Made by a program: the position numbers and the translations under genes. Shown piece by piece: positions 22,745 to 35,455 of a stretch of 64,000 nucleotides of DNA (position 1 is its first letter; every line of letters starts with the position of its first letter). Origin of the DNA: Atriophallophorus winterbourni (taxonomy: Eukaryota; Platyhelminthes; Trematoda; Plagiorchiida; Microphallidae). Under the pieces are notes generated by a model. That model did no database searches. It was not told the DNA's origin and saw nothing but the letters and a program-made list of their open reading frames with translations. Location of the stretch: contig JACCGJ010001574.1 of the NCBI GenBank assembly GCA_013407085.1, forward strand, positions 1-64,000, read 5' to 3'.

Positions 22745-23390
22745 CTGAAACCAGAAGTTCTGCAAACAGCAGGTCACGGATCAGCACATCATGTACCTTG
22801 GTTTGTATTCTCAACCAGTTCACGTTGAAAGGCTTACCATCACTTCGCGTGCGTATGTAAATGCCTTGTCTTCTCTTTGCAAAAGCGTGTTTTATAAGCA
22901 GAGCAAAGAAAATGCCGTATAGCGTGGGAGCAAAAACAAACCTTTGTTTGACGCCTCGGTGAATTTAAAATGTCTTCTGAACTGAAACCGTTGAAATAGA
23001 CTGAGCCCTTCATGCCAGAGTGGAAGGAAATAACGAGTTCGAGCAGTCTTGGAAACAGCCTATCAGATTAAGCATTTAAGCATTTGCTGACGTAGTCGAA
23101 TTCCTTCGTTAAATAAATAAAATTAGCTGTTCCCGACACTTTTCTTAAAGTTGTCTCAGGGAGAAGATCATGTCAACAGTTGATCTTCCACTGCGGTAGC
23201 CACATTGAGATTCGAAGTGAACTCTATCAGCTAAAATTTCTAGCAGGATCTGTAAGACTTTAGCAAACAATTTGCCTGCAACTTTCAGAAGGGAGATTCC
23301 TCTGTAATTGTTGCAGTCGCCTCAATCATTCTCATTCTTAAATAGCGTGAAGATCTTCGTGTCACTCAACTCTTGTGCCGTTTATATGCA
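22745..23390 (-). mobile_element. RT fragment of a second non-LTR family (not CR1)
   Basis: Minus-strand translation gives NNYRGISLLKVAGKLFAKVL, then FESQCGYRSGRSTVDMIFSL (about 23345-23160), and after a shift SFHSGMKGSVYFNGF and the KVCFCS block of RT motif 4 (about 23030-22930). This is RT motifs 1-4 of the endonuclease-type non-LTR clade with the NNYRGISLL signature, different from the CR1 RTs here. Broken by stops and shifts. The C-terminal fragments at 27.4-27.66 and 31.25-31.64 kb may be from the same family. Confidence 0.75.
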
Positions 23391-24620
23391 AATGTGTTAA
23401 AAATGGTAAATAAACCAATATGATTACTTGATAACTAAAATGAATCAAACATGATTAGAAAAATTAGTTTTAAGCATGGCCGATTAAAAGGCTGTGTAAA
23501 AATGTGCAAGAAAAAAGAAATTGTACAATGGGAGCCGTGGGTGTGATATTAAATCTAATTTTGTTAAATTATCAAGAAATATTTTGATTACGTTGATACT
23601 AGCGTTTGAATCAGCCAGTGCAAGAATTTTGTAAGTTCAGAATTACTATTCGAAACAAACGAACATCAAAACCACAAACTTTCAAGGGGGAATTGATGGG
23701 CTAAGCATGAGATGCATAACATTATTTCCCGAGGGATTGCGTCAAAAATGGAACTCTAGTTCAGGCATATCAATCAAATCCCAACTAAATCCCACGGATA
23801 ATTCTTCCGATCTAATGAGGAATCTATTCATCAAAAAGTTTACACGCAGAAAAATGAAGTAAAATAACGCGGTTCTCGGTTTTGATTTCGGCGTATCCTT
23901 TTAATGGAGATTTGAACACTCAATATTTAAATTACATTTAACCCCTTTTCTCACCTTCTGTAACTCCATAGAGAATTTTGTGTTTGTTTTTCAATTGCAA
24001 TTATTGCGCAAGTATCAATCAAATATTGAATATAATATAGGCTTCAATCAACCGAGTTTTCTTAAAATTACTAAGGCTGTGAAATCTGGAATACAATAAA
24101 CTAACCAGAAACAGAATGTTTTATTACGCTCAATCAGAAATCAAAAGCTTTTTTCTTGTGCATGCATTCCGAAAACCAAATTCGTGAGTGTCCATAACCT
24201 TTGGATGTACTTTTCTAATGAACTCTGCCACTGATGTTAGTACATGCGAATTAAGATTCACATAAAATCGTTCGAGTAAGGTTATGATCAGGAAACCGAG
24301 ATGGGCGACGGTAACCAGAATAGAAAATTGGCAATATTATCTTCATATACTGATGTATGATACTCCAATATCTATTTAGAAAACGTCTGAGCTCTTGCAC
24401 TCATAGGGTCGGACACATTCCACATTGCATCGCATTTCAAATCTGCACAAAATAGGATTGCTTCATAGTTTTACACGAATGGTATTGTGCTGTTGCGTTT
24501 TGCTTATATATTCGATGTATGTAATATTTAATTTTAGCTGCTTTTTAGATATCGGTAATTGTACCAATCGAAAGATCTCGGTTGAATATCGAAGTTACCC
24601 GTTTAGCGACCGGCTTTGAG
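23391..24620. other. AT-rich, no gene seen
   Basis: A 64-codon frame at 24425-24619 is Cys/Ile/Phe-rich without a motif. Otherwise empty. Confidence 0.45.
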
Positions 24621-24629
24621 TGAACTGTA

Positions 24630-26110
24630 GATTACTCCGACGGTCGAAGCGCTTATGAAAATTAAATGTAAAGAAATCTCCGGGACCAGACAGGATAACT
24701 CAAATGCTACTCAAAACCAGTCATGCGCGCTGTCTGAACCTCTATCTAACATTTTTATGAATTAGCTCTAAGCTGCTGTGATTCCCAAAGACTGGAAACC
24801 AGGACAAATAACACATTTACAAAGAAGGTTGCTGTTCTGATGTCAAAAATGACAGGCCCGTAACATTGTTGTCTTCGGTATCAAAAATTTCTGAGCGATT
24901 AATAACTGCACAAATAGTGCAACATCTAGAAAGGAACGGACTTTTGTCTGTTGCCCAACAAGGATTTCGCAGAAATCGTTCTTGTCTAAAAAACTTGCTT
25001 ATAAGCTTAGACGACTGGTTGAGCGTTGTAGATGCCGGTGGAGTATTAAATGCATGCTACATTGATATTTCTAAGGCTTTTAACAGAGTCGATCATAATT
25101 CAATCTTGAACAAGCTACAGAAACACGGTATAATTGGAACATTTTATGAATGGATTCGTGATTACCTTAGGAACACATAAATCAGAGTTTGTGTGGATGG
25201 CCTATTATCAAAGCAAATCGATGTCACTAGCGGTGTTCCGGAAGGATCGGTGCTTGGACCAATATTTTCCCTGATATACATGAACGATTTACCAATACCG
25301 AACTACAGTAAGATGTTTCTGTTTGCTGATGACATAAAAATATGGAAGCGAATCGGCAATGTTGACGATTGCATTTTTCTACAAAACGACCTGAATGCTT
25401 TGTACGACTGGTCATCAGAAAATAACCTGCTTTGAGCATGCAAAGTCTAAGATGATGCATATCGGTCTCGATCCTGGCTTTAACTACTCGTACAAGCTTG
25501 GCAACCAAATACTAGCGTACAAAGTGGAAGAAAAGAACTTGGGTGTCTTGATTTGTGGTAGTTTGATAAATCATCTACAAAGCAAGGCCGTATACAAACG
25601 TGCGTCTCGGCTGCTAGGTATGTTACTGCGAATATTTAAACGTTTTCCCCCGGGTTGTTTTCCTCTCATGGTAAACACTTGCATACACCCGGTTGTATAC
25701 TATGCTGCCCAAGCCTGGAAAGATATTTTACTTCTGGAGTGCTTATGTCACAGATCTTCTAAGATTGTCAATGATTTTGAAAATATACCATACTTCGAGC
25801 GACTCAGACAACTGGATCTGAGGACACTTTCTCAAATGAAAATGTGAAGCGATCTTATCCTTGCACAAAAAATATTTGCTACTGTTTCCCACCCCCTTGA
25901 TAAATTATTCCACCTTCGAACTTCCAGAAACATCCATGTTCATGGTTGCAAGTTGTAATACCGCACTCCAAACGGAACTGCCGCAGGTATTTTTATTCGG
26001 TGCGTGTTTGCTTTGTTTGGAATTCCTATCGGCAGATTTGGTAAACTCAAGCACTTTAGCTATATTGAAATCGAAACTAGATGAGAGCTAATCCTAATTT
26101 TGCATTCAAC
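24630..26110 (+). mobile_element. LINE 3: CR1-like reverse transcriptase, truncated
   Basis: RT from motif 1 to the C terminus. PVTLLSSVSKISERLITAQI begins at about 24855, SVAQQGFRRNRSCLKNL near 24950, ACYIDISKAFNRVDHNS near 25055 (first catalytic Asp kept), TSGVPEGSVLGPIFSLIYMND near 25213, and the catalytic FLFADDIKIW near 25317. One stop at 25178-25180, a frameshift near 25437 and another near 25850. The C-terminal part continues (EKNLGVLICGSL; RSSKIVNDFENIPYFERLRQL) to 26090. The upstream RT start is heavily mutated. It ends beside a (TA)n tract, which may be its 3' tail or a later expansion. Confidence 0.88.
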
Positions 26111-26113
26111 TCT

Positions 26114-26142
26114 TAATATATATATATATATATATATATATT
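26114..26142. repeat. (TA)n microsatellite
   Basis: About 14 TA units directly after LINE 3. Confidence 0.95.
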
Positions 26143-27400
26143 TGTACCTATACTTCGACTCTGTGGTTATTGTAAAGTTAATTACTTTTTCAACCATAAA
26201 TCTTGAATGTTGAACCTATAATGATGTAAAATACTGAATGAGCGGTAACTTCGTTCTCCGTAAGTTTGTCAATAGATTCAAAAACTCAGTTTCGTCGATT
26301 ATTAGATAACGAAACAACTTTGATTTATGCAAGTTTCAACTATTCCCCATCCCCATCATTTGTGAAAGCTAAATGTTTGAGCGAAATAAGTCATCGAAAG
26401 GTATTTGCGTTTCAGGATTTGCGATTGCGAAAAGCAGGCTATAGTGTGCGGTTAAGCCGGTCAAATTTTGATGAATTTTCGTGGGTTTCAAGCTGAAATC
26501 ATTGAACGGTCTATCAAATACAGACCCATAAAAAATGCTCGATCTGTACATCTTTAGCTTGTGTACGCTGATTGGAAAAGAAAATTGCGCTACCCGAGAG
26601 GATTTATCAAGAAGCAATAAAAAGCTGTGCGAATATCTTAACTTACGTAAGAGCAGTTCCTTGCTAGTCTCGGCCTGAGCACCATTACAATAAGCCAGAC
26701 TCTCAAACCATCTCAACTGTATTGATATTGATTAATCGATTGGGGTATGTTTTAACTTGCACTATCAATCATTATCATCACGAACGTGACCGATGTGTAA
26801 CAAAATTAGCTACATTTCTGGCAATTATCAACACATAGCTTACGAATGACTTTCATATATTCAAAGATACACGCCTTTGGCTGACGTTTACCTTGCATAC
26901 AGCATTCACCAGTACTTCATCTCAACTTAAATATATTCACACTAATTTGACGGAAAATTACATTCCCGATTTATTGGAATTTTTCCGTATACCCTTTTGT
27001 ATGACATAAGAATGTGAGATTTTGCTATAACTCTTGAAGCTTGTTTGCATAAAGCATTTTATCTGTAGAAATTTTTCCATCTTAGGAATGTGTTTCCGAA
27101 CATAATCCGAGATTTTTCCAAAGCTGCGGTTCTTTAGAGGTGCTCTTCCAAGCTGCATGTCCGTGGTTACAGGGTTTCTTAAAACATGCGTAACGATATC
27201 CATATCCAGGTGGACCATTGGTAGAAACGGTCACGGAAATAGCTGAGACAGCTTAGATCCTAGGGGATTCGTTAAATATGCGTAGATCCGATTCTAACTA
27301 ACCGCGATTAACTCGAACCCCAATCCATTAGATTTAAATGCATAGAGAATGGTCCGTGAAGAAATCGTATACGATTAGAGGTAGACAGAGCATACAAATG
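26143..27400. other. AT-rich, no gene recognised
   Basis: Frames at 26369-26716 (minus, 115 codons) and 26958-27218 (minus) show no motif and no clear splice sites. I do not call them. Confidence 0.4.
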
Positions 27401-27404
27401 CCAT

Positions 27405-27656
27405 GTTGTTGTTGTTGGCCTACTTCGTTCGATGTCGACCATGAATATACATCACAATCGCATTAATTTTCATGTTCTACAGCTTATCGAATGAATAAAC
27501 AGTCGGATTCGGGAGGTACAATCTTTCCAGCAGCGCTAGCAGCGATAATCAAAACTCGGTTGTAGTGCGTCAGTTGCACGCCGGCGGCGTGATCTGCGTT
27601 CAACAGCCAAGTGCTGTATCTGCTCCTCCCCAGCTTGCAGCTGACATGTATAATTA
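27405..27656 (-). mobile_element. 3'-end fragment of a non-LTR element with (CAA)n tail
   Basis: The reverse complement of 27530-27650 matches 31425-31530 (GCAAGCTGGGGAGGA, then CTTGGCTGTTGAACGCAGATC and the CGCCG repeat), and both end with GGTC or GGCC followed by CAACAACAACAA. The coding end LLNADHAAGVQLTHYN is the degraded C-terminal tail of the frame seen better at 31.25 kb. Confidence 0.8.
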
Positions 27657-28200
27657 GGTATGCCAGCAATAACTATTTAATTCATTAGTCATATCGCATG
27701 GAACACTTATAGTACATAGAAGGTTCGTGGAAATCACACATGGTTTCTGAATGTACTCTTGGCTTTAAAACATCCCTTAATCGTGTGGGGATGATAATTT
27801 TGTCAGGTTCAATCGAAGTCTAATCACATTTTCTTTCATAAAGTATATTACGTTGTCTACACGGGAGTTGAGCACACTCGAGATAACACAAACTACGGCA
27901 ATCCCCGCGTGTCTCATCTACTTATCGATTAGGATGCAACTCACTCCAGAGGACAACCCCATTCCAATGTTAATCCCATTTACACACGAATTCGACAAAA
28001 TAAAAAAAGCCAATTGGTCAAGACGGTTAAGATACGCATCTTCGATAGGAAACTCTCGTTACCACAACAATGTCCGCAACTTATCTGTATTGGTTGTCAC
28101 TTCGATCTGGTATCAGTCGATTTCCCGCCAATCGATTCACTTAGAGCCTTCACCAAATGGTGCTTGAGGAGTTTCATATAGTTCAATAGCTGTTAACGTT
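27657..28200. other. unassigned, one 104-codon open frame
   Basis: Plus frame 27853-28167 begins MSTRELSTLEITQTTAIPAC and has balanced composition, but I find no domain and no other copy. Low support for a gene. Confidence 0.25.
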
Positions 28201-31200
28201 CCACATTTGCTTTTTGGGCGAACATTCTATTACTCAAAACGTTTTCATGTAATCCTTCCAGAAAATTAATTCGTGCTAGATGCAATTTTTGTCATCGGAC
28301 TTGTTGGCATTTGCTGCATTTGTAGTGCGCCAGAGGGTGACTTTCTGCATATTGTTTGTGAACTCATGCTTGACTCTGTTCTCGAGCGCACTTCACACTT
28401 ATATACAACGAATAATGAGTAGGGGAGGCTGGAGTTTATTACTGACAGCTTTTTAATTCAGATTAGGAGCTAACACGCAAGCCTGATATAATCTCATTAT
28501 AACTATCACGGAAACACATACATTTACTACACTGTAACCCTAAAATATATATCGTTAAATTTGCATGTGAATTGCAAATTACTGTATGCATATGCTGTCA
28601 AGCAATAGAGTAGATAGTAGCTAGGCGAATGTCAATGTCTCGTCACAAACGATGTTGAAGAGTTGACGGTAACATGAAAAAATTTATCACTAACGACATC
28701 TAAGAAGATTCTCTCTTGTCCCACCCGTATGGGATGACATGGTATCACAATGAAAGAACAACTGCGAATTCCCTTAAGGCCGACAAAAGCTCCGTATGCA
28801 AAAATCCATTTCCGCTATTGAAAGTGACAACTAACAAGAATACAACAATCTTTTTCACAATCGAATGCCATCAATTGATGGAAAGATTATGATATGTTTA
28901 ACAGTAATAATGAGATAATTCTGTTTCGATCAATGTATTCTGTGATATTAATTTTTGACTGGAGAATAATTTTTATTCAACGGTTATAATTTAACCGCAA
29001 ACTGCATGAGGTTCATGCATTACTTCAAATAATCGTTATAAAACCGTACAATTCCCGTTGCCAGACTAATTCTACCTCATAAACATAGTTGTCTGTCCCA
29101 TGCTCCAAGTTTATGCATAAAGAGAATATACCTCCGTCATTAAAACTGCCGAATAATAAATATGCTTACGCGCAAACCATGTTAATATATCTAAATCGCA
29201 GCAGGATATTTGGTATAAACTGAACCACAATTAATTCAGGTGTAAAAGCATCTCATTAAGGGTTACCAAATGATGAACCACCACAAATGGTTCCCACGTA
29301 ACCTGCAATTATTATTATTGGTATTTTGTATTTATAGTTGGAGGGAGTTATGTAAACTCGCGTTTAGGATTCACATGAGCTTTGTATTTTTAGAGAATTG
29401 AAGTGTTTATTCTGTCATTCATTAATCTAAGAGGCGTGGTAATTTCGCTTAGATTTACTGCTGATTTCGAAGCTAACAGAGATGTCCTTTTAGCAAGAAT
29501 ACTTGTTTCACAGTACAATCGTAACATGAACGCATTCATACAAGCAAGTAAATAAGTAGGTTGTGCTATAATAATTTATTTATATTTGCATGATTATTTA
29601 CTTTGAAGCCACGGTTCAGGAGGATTATTTAACCGAAAGCAGCTTTTCAAAATGTACACTGGAACTAAGAGAATATAAATATGAGTGCCAAACGATGGAA
29701 TAATTCTTTTGAAAACGAAAACAGGTTTTACAGTAGATCCTTTAAACAAAATCTGTTACCAAGAAAACGGAAATGTCAAAATTTGCAGAGAGAAAAAGTA
29801 AAATACTTCCTTGTTTGTTAAAAGTCGTTGTTAGGAGAAAGAAACGACGTCAATTTGAGCAATTTCTATGGTTGCTTAATCTATTCGATGGAAGCGCATA
29901 GCCCGAACTGTATCAAGACGTTGTTCGTGTGAGATGTACCCAACTCTAATAGATTGGATAATTTATTCCATGTTTTCCGACAAGTTAGAATGAAGATTAC
30001 ACGTATTCATCTCTGTTGAAATGAATCAAAAAACCTTTGACTACTAAGAGGCACTAGCCGAATAAGTGAGGAGATATAATAAATCATATTTTAAATGTGT
30101 ATGTAACATCCATCTTCTTAACCAATAAATAACAGGGATTTAGAATCGAAAAAATGTCGAAAAAATTCTCAAATGCATGAGATTTTGAAACCAAAGCAAA
30201 TGTTTAAGGGTGTAACAATTCTTGTTGAATAGAATATAATAGGATCATTCGAGAATGTAGGCCATTATAACCCGTTCCCCAGTCTCGCTGAAGAGAGGGC
30301 GTAGAGATTTTAATATATTCTACCGACCGATAGGTAGTCACGCAAACCTTAGAGCCCTTGAACAACGGCGGATCTTTTGTAACAAGCTGGAACACGAAGA
30401 TGCTATACTTTATACGTCACATGTGTTCTGCAGTCGTAGGAAGGATTCAGTGTAACCTTTGAATTTTAATCTCGTTACAATATATCATTACTTTCATTTA
30501 TACAAAATTTGTGTTATTTCAGTGTACATACAAATATTGAATTATTTCTTCAATTTTTTTAAAAAAATGTAACCCATACTAAACTCGACGTTTTTTGATT
30601 TGAAACGTTCGGAATTATAATTCATTTTTATTTTTTAAAGTGGCGCTTATGTTGTCAACTCGTAACTAAACTTCAACCGAATAATTCCTTAATTTTAAAC
30701 CCGAACAAGAAAAGTTGGCTTGCGATTAAGTTCGATGAAAGATCGCATTATTCCAGAAGCGCATACAGAAACTTTTAAAGCATGAAACGAAGATGGTTAT
30801 TTGTAAAGATGTGAAATTTCCAAGAATAAATCAGTATATTTACACAATTGAACCAATAAACTTTCGAACGCCAAAAATGGGAGATCCAAGGTCTGGTCAA
30901 ATAAAAAAAATTAGGTGAAAATGCCACGGTTTAGATAATTAATGTTTTTAACAGCAAACGAATCATTTTTATAAAATTTAACATTTATCAATTTGACAGA
31001 TGATGTATTGGTTATTAATTTACCAAAGATAAGCGCCTGGCGTTTAGATTAGGAAACACACAATATTAACAAATCTAAATTTGAAATTATCATTCGAATT
31101 AGAATCCCACGAGAAGCTATAACCGGGCGTGTTTTAATTAATTAAAATGTTAAAGATCATTCAACCATGAAATCGCAGTACAAAAATTGATTCTATTCTA

Positions 31201-31247
31201 GATTGATCGAATGGTTAACTGCCTGGGATTAAACTAACAGTATAAAT
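28200..31247. other. three kilobases of AT-rich sequence, no gene seen
   Basis: No frame beyond about 63 codons (30204-30395, minus, unrecognised) and no repeat I can match elsewhere in the window. Confidence 0.5.
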
Positions 31248-31637
31248 ATGTTTCTAATAATGCACAGTACAACCGAATGTTCAAGTCGACCATTGGGCAG
31301 ACCACACTTGCGGTACAAAGACGTTTGCAAAAGAGATCTGAAAGCTCTTGGCAATGACCCGGCGAGTTGGGAAGAACTTGTTCTTGACCGCTCACATTGG
31401 AGGCACTGTGTAAAGCGTCGTCTGCAAGCTGGGGAGGATCAGATACAGCTCTTGGCTGCTGAACGCAGATCACGCCGCCGGCGTGCAACTGACGCAATAC
31501 AACCCAGTTCTGACTTTCGTTGCCAGCGCTACGGGGTAGATTGTTCCTCCCGAATCGAACTGTTTAGTCATTTCAAAAGCTGCAAAACTTGAACATGCAC
31601 GCGATTATGATGTACATCCAGTGGAGGTCAACAACAA
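31248..31637 (+). mobile_element. 3'-end of a non-LTR retrotransposon ORF2 with (CAA)n tail
   Basis: Encodes GRPHLRYKDVCKRDLKALGN, then WEELVLDRSHWRHCVKRRL, an Arg-rich stretch, and a terminal Cys/His cluster CQRYGVDCSSRIELFSHFKSC, ending at TGA 31590. This is the conserved C-terminal block of the non-LTR clade whose RT carries NNYRGISLL (compare 22745-23390). A short 3' UTR ends in CAACAACAACAAACG (31629-31643). The 3' end matches the fragment at 27405-27656. Confidence 0.85.
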
Positions 31638-31685
31638 CAAACGAATGCCTTACTTTAAAATCTTTATTTGCATACATTTTCATCA

Positions 31686-31728
31686 CACCCCACGACCCGT
31701 TTCATGCTGTTTGCACTTATCATGTATT
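31686..31728 (-). ncRNA. decayed hammerhead motif, subfamily A
   Basis: Sense strand: box reads ATGATAAG in place of CTGATGAG, stem II GTGC-AAACA-GCAT, GAAA present, then CGGGTC and GTGGGG. Two core positions are changed, so it is not expected to cleave. Confidence 0.55.
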
Positions 31729-31821
31729 TGCTGTACTATCAGAATCCGCATGTGCTTTAATCAATGAAAGAATGGTAAACAAGTTGTGTTTGTAAGCGCA
31801 TACGGATCGTGTTCGTACTGT

Positions 31822-31863
31822 CCCTACGTGATGAGCACAAACATCACGAAACCGGTCGCCGGG
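31822..31863 (+). ncRNA. hammerhead ribozyme motif, subfamily A
   Basis: Box reads GTGATGAG, so C3 has become G (31828), normally inactivating unless G8 compensates, which it does not here. GAAA 31848-31851, palindromic stem III ACCGGT, canonical GTC triplet ending at 31857, then the 3' strand of stem I. Stem II GCAC...TCAC is weak. Confidence 0.6.
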
Positions 31864-32002
31864 TGTGTGATGGAAATGCATGCAAATGTGCATTTTCGTT
31901 CATGATCATGGGTTCAAACCCTATCTACATGTGTTTGGGCACATGTGATTGAACAGGTTGGTCGTAACAACCTTATCCATCAGTGACTTACATGCACAAC
32001 GT

Positions 32003-33680
32003 GATAACTCTTCAGCTTTGGTTTTGGAAAGGATTTCACAAGCGTAATATTCGAAAAAAAATTGAAACAAAAACTTGTGCTATTAGTATATGCGTAATTC
32101 ATGGAATTATTTACCATGGCGTGTTATGCAAGCCGCTATAATAAATGTAAAATAAAATGGGTTTGTTAGTTCTGCTTGTGATAAAACGACTAGGGACTTT
32201 AACATTTTCATTCAGATGACCCAATGTAACGGAAACAAATTGTACGTGTTATGTATGTATTTAAATTCCTCATTTTGAGATGCTCGCCTATTTATAAAAT
32301 CCTGATCCTCGTGTAAAGTAACATTCTCATAAATTAGTCTCAGTTCTCTTCAGTGCATATCTACTGTCTGTATGTATACAGTTATCAGCCTGTCCAAGTT
32401 TTTTCCACTTCACATTTGAACTTCTCGCTAAGTAAATAACATTGTCTTGCGATCATATGGGGGAACTATAAAAAGGACTACAACTTCCTTTTCTATGCTC
32501 CCACGATAAAGTGCATGCATGTTCGTGAATTCATATCGATTAGACTGGAGAAAACTGAGAAATAGTTTTCTATATTTTTTGAGGGTTCAATGGTATATAT
32601 CAGTTTTGGCTAATGTTTTTGCTCTAGGTAAAGATTTATGCAAAAATACTTGGTTGGATTGGTTTTCCGCAATTAACGTTTTCGTAATCTTTGGAATCAA
32701 CATCAGCGCTATTTCTTAGTTTGCTTCCCGAAGAATTTTACTGCCGAAAAATTGTTTTCATTTCCAGTCACTTGCTGAAATAAAAGTTGAAGTTTCTGCA
32801 GAAAGGATATTTTTAGGAAGCGGAGTTGCGTGCATTTCATGTAACCATCCCTCTTTCCCCTACTGGAATGAGGAACAAGCGTCAACGTATCCGCTCATTA
32901 GAAACAGTATGATTATATTTAGCTACCAATAAGTGAATTACATACATTAAAAGTTTTATGATTATATCTGACGCCTTCTCAATGGAGAGTCTAATGTAGG
33001 ATTGGGTAATTTTTCGTAAATAATGGTGGGGAATAGATAGATTTACAGTAAATACGTTGAAATATCGACAAGTGTTCATACTAGTTTCTACAAAATAGAT
33101 AGTTTAGGGATATATATGATTTGAAATAGAGTTTGCATGAGCTATATTAAGTTGTCTTAATCTAACGCGACTCAACTCAGTTCGCGTAAATAGTTTTCCA
33201 TTACAAAACGTCAATTAAACCTTAACTACAAACATATATTGACCACAAATTGCTTGGATTCAACTGAATTTTAGTGGTCCAGATGTTATAAATACTTTAA
33301 GTTTGGTTTGGATAACTCAACAACTAATGCTTTTAGCTTCGTTTTGCTAAAGTTTCAATAAATTCTCATTAGGAATTAGCGCAGCTTGTACAATCAAATG
33401 GTTTCGTTCATTCTCTTTATAAATATCAGTGGGCTTCATTAAATATTGATTTGTAGAAAAAATACAAACCCTTAGTTCAAAAGATCGCAAAAATCTCAGT
33501 GTAATATGTACCAACATACAGGAATCTAGTGAGACATTTTCGAATAAACGGCCTCGAATAATGGTCCAGCCTCTGTACGATGTTGCGTTCGGAAACCATC
33601 AGACCTACAGCACGTTTGATTCACCACCCAAACTCTACACATTTCGATGAATAACGTTTACTGAAAATAATACTAAACAA
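32003..33680. other. AT-rich, no gene recognised
   Basis: A 66-codon plus frame (32519-32719, MFVNSYRLDWRKLRNSFLYF) is hydrophobic and could encode membrane segments, but it has no homologue I can name and no supporting signals. Confidence 0.35.
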
Positions 33681-33681
33681 T

Positions 33682-35455
33682 GTGAAGGATATGGAAACCA
33701 TTCTTTTATGCTCTTACTTGATACGTGACTTCCTGGAATTCAATACTCGATTCTACGCCGACATACCGAGGTGGGAAAGAAAAGAACGTCTCGATGTTTT
33801 TAAAAGCAACGAGCACAGTCTAATCCTTCTAGGCGTTCTAGAAGCGATGGAGGCTGATAAACAACGATAACAACACGACTACAGACTGTGGCTTACCATC
33901 GCAAAAATGATAAAAGCGCTTGAGTGTTTTGTTGTGAGTACATTCAGGATACGCGGTCACCAAACTACAAAGGTGATGGAACACTTCCTTTGAAACTAAC
34001 TTTCCTAACAAGTGTTATGACAGACTTCGTCAGATATACATGTCGACTACACAAGAAAAATATCCCAAGTGACGTCAGAGTAAGCACATTGAAGGCAAAC
34101 TCAGAAACAAAGGCATTGCAGCGCGAAGATACTGAAAACTCAAACTCAGAAAACGGTTAAATAAACCACAAAGGTCCGGCTCTCCGGGAATCGGACAAAT
34201 AGACACAATCCATACATTATCGCTACATACCAAAACCCGTATTAACTGGTGTTTGCTTAAAAAGTAGCTGAATTAACTCATTTGAGCCATCAGTTTTTTG
34301 TTGACATTATCTCTGTGACTGTGACGTGGTTCCATGATCAGGTGAATGATTGCGAGCTGGCAATTCCCAGCATGACCTAGGTTCGACAAGACTGCTTAAG
34401 AACAGGTGGTGGAGCGTCTTAACAGTAAAACTGTTTCTGATATACGGTTTGAGCTAGAGGATACCATGTGGTGTAGTTTGTGCATGGAATCCGGATAGAA
34501 CTTGGCATTATTTACCACTCACCCACCTCATCTGGTGCTCATAATGAAATGTTGCTAGAAATGTGCCGGAACCCAATTACTAATAATGGGTGATTTCAAA
34601 CTTACGCAGCTTTACACCAGAATATTTCACCCGCAGCCATCACTTAAGTACAAATTCCGCGAGATGATCAATCTCCTTCGCATTTACAACCACGTAAATT
34701 CCTTCAATCCTAGATTTGATTCTAACATCCGAATCAACCGCAGTTGAGTCAGTGCAGTATCATAGTCCTTACTAAGGCAGAAAAACTCACTGTTTCAGCC
34801 TCTTGAGACATCTGATGAAAATAGACGCAGACACAGCTTATATTCGGAAAAGTAAGCTAAAAACATTTGTTTAAGGACTACGTCAAGTCCGCATTCGAAA
34901 TGGATAGGCCGTTACGAAATTCGGCATGATCTACACACAGGAGACTCAAAAAAAGCAGAATCCTAGGAACAATTTTAGAAAGTCCCCAATAACAAGGTGA
35001 CGTCCTCCATTCACGGCATACGAGCAATATCAACCTTGGCTGCTGATTATTTGGAACAGATAGAAAAGATTATCCTAAGATAATCTACATGCTCCTAAAC
35101 AACGGACTATGGTAAAACCGGGAGTTTTTTCTATTATACAAGGGATGGAGTGACGATACTGCCAGGGATACGCTGTATGCCCTTGCAACATTTATGCGCA
35201 AGTATTTTGTCCAAGGTTTTGCCCTGCCAACACTTTACCGGATGCGAAAGAGGTTGATTGTTTTGTCAGTGATTCGATGTGAATCCGGACGGTTGCTCGA
35301 GGGCATTTACACCAGTCCTAAACGGTAACAAATCCTCGGGGAAGACGGATTAACGCCGACTCTTATGAAGTCATGTGAGCTTGAGCATGGCGGCCCACTG
35401 TGTGAATTATTTAAACACAATAAATACGGGAATCGTACCAGCTGACTGGAAAACC
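33682..35455 (+). mobile_element. LINE 4: CR1-like element running into the gap
   Basis: ORF1 C-terminal block: LILLGVLEAMEADKQR, then HDYRLWLTIAKMIKALECF (33820-33925), parallel to the GVAEDSANVP block of LINE 2, and SPNYKGDGTLPLKLTFLTS in the next frame. ORF2 endonuclease: GIIYHSPTSSGAHNEMLLEM (34505-34565), MGDFKLT (34586-34606), LLRIYNHVNSFNPRFDSN (34672-34725). RT start: NKSSGEDGLTPTLMKS (35328-35375) and GIVPADWKT ending at 35455, where the N gap begins. Many stops and shifts. Confidence 0.8.

Larger units (their letters stand above)
31680..32002. repeat. ribozyme repeat, subfamily A, inverted pair
   Basis: A minus-strand core (31686-31728) and a plus-strand core (31822-31863) point away from each other, with their shared upstream blocks (ATCCGCATG and GGTAAACAAGTT; GCGCATACGGATC) meeting between them. 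The plus unit runs on through GATGCATGCAAAT, the palindrome-like GGGTTCAAACCC, and GAACAGGTTGGTCGT to about 32002. Confidence 0.75.

Noticed and set aside
26369..26716. Minus-strand 115-codon frame
   Set aside because: Longest unassigned frame nearby, but no recognised motif, and similar lengths occur by chance across 64 kb in six frames.
31900..31925. GGTTCAAACCC as a tRNA-type B box, suggesting a Pol III SINE
   Set aside because: It is a short palindrome in the repeat body; no A box at proper distance and no tRNA fold could be recognised.
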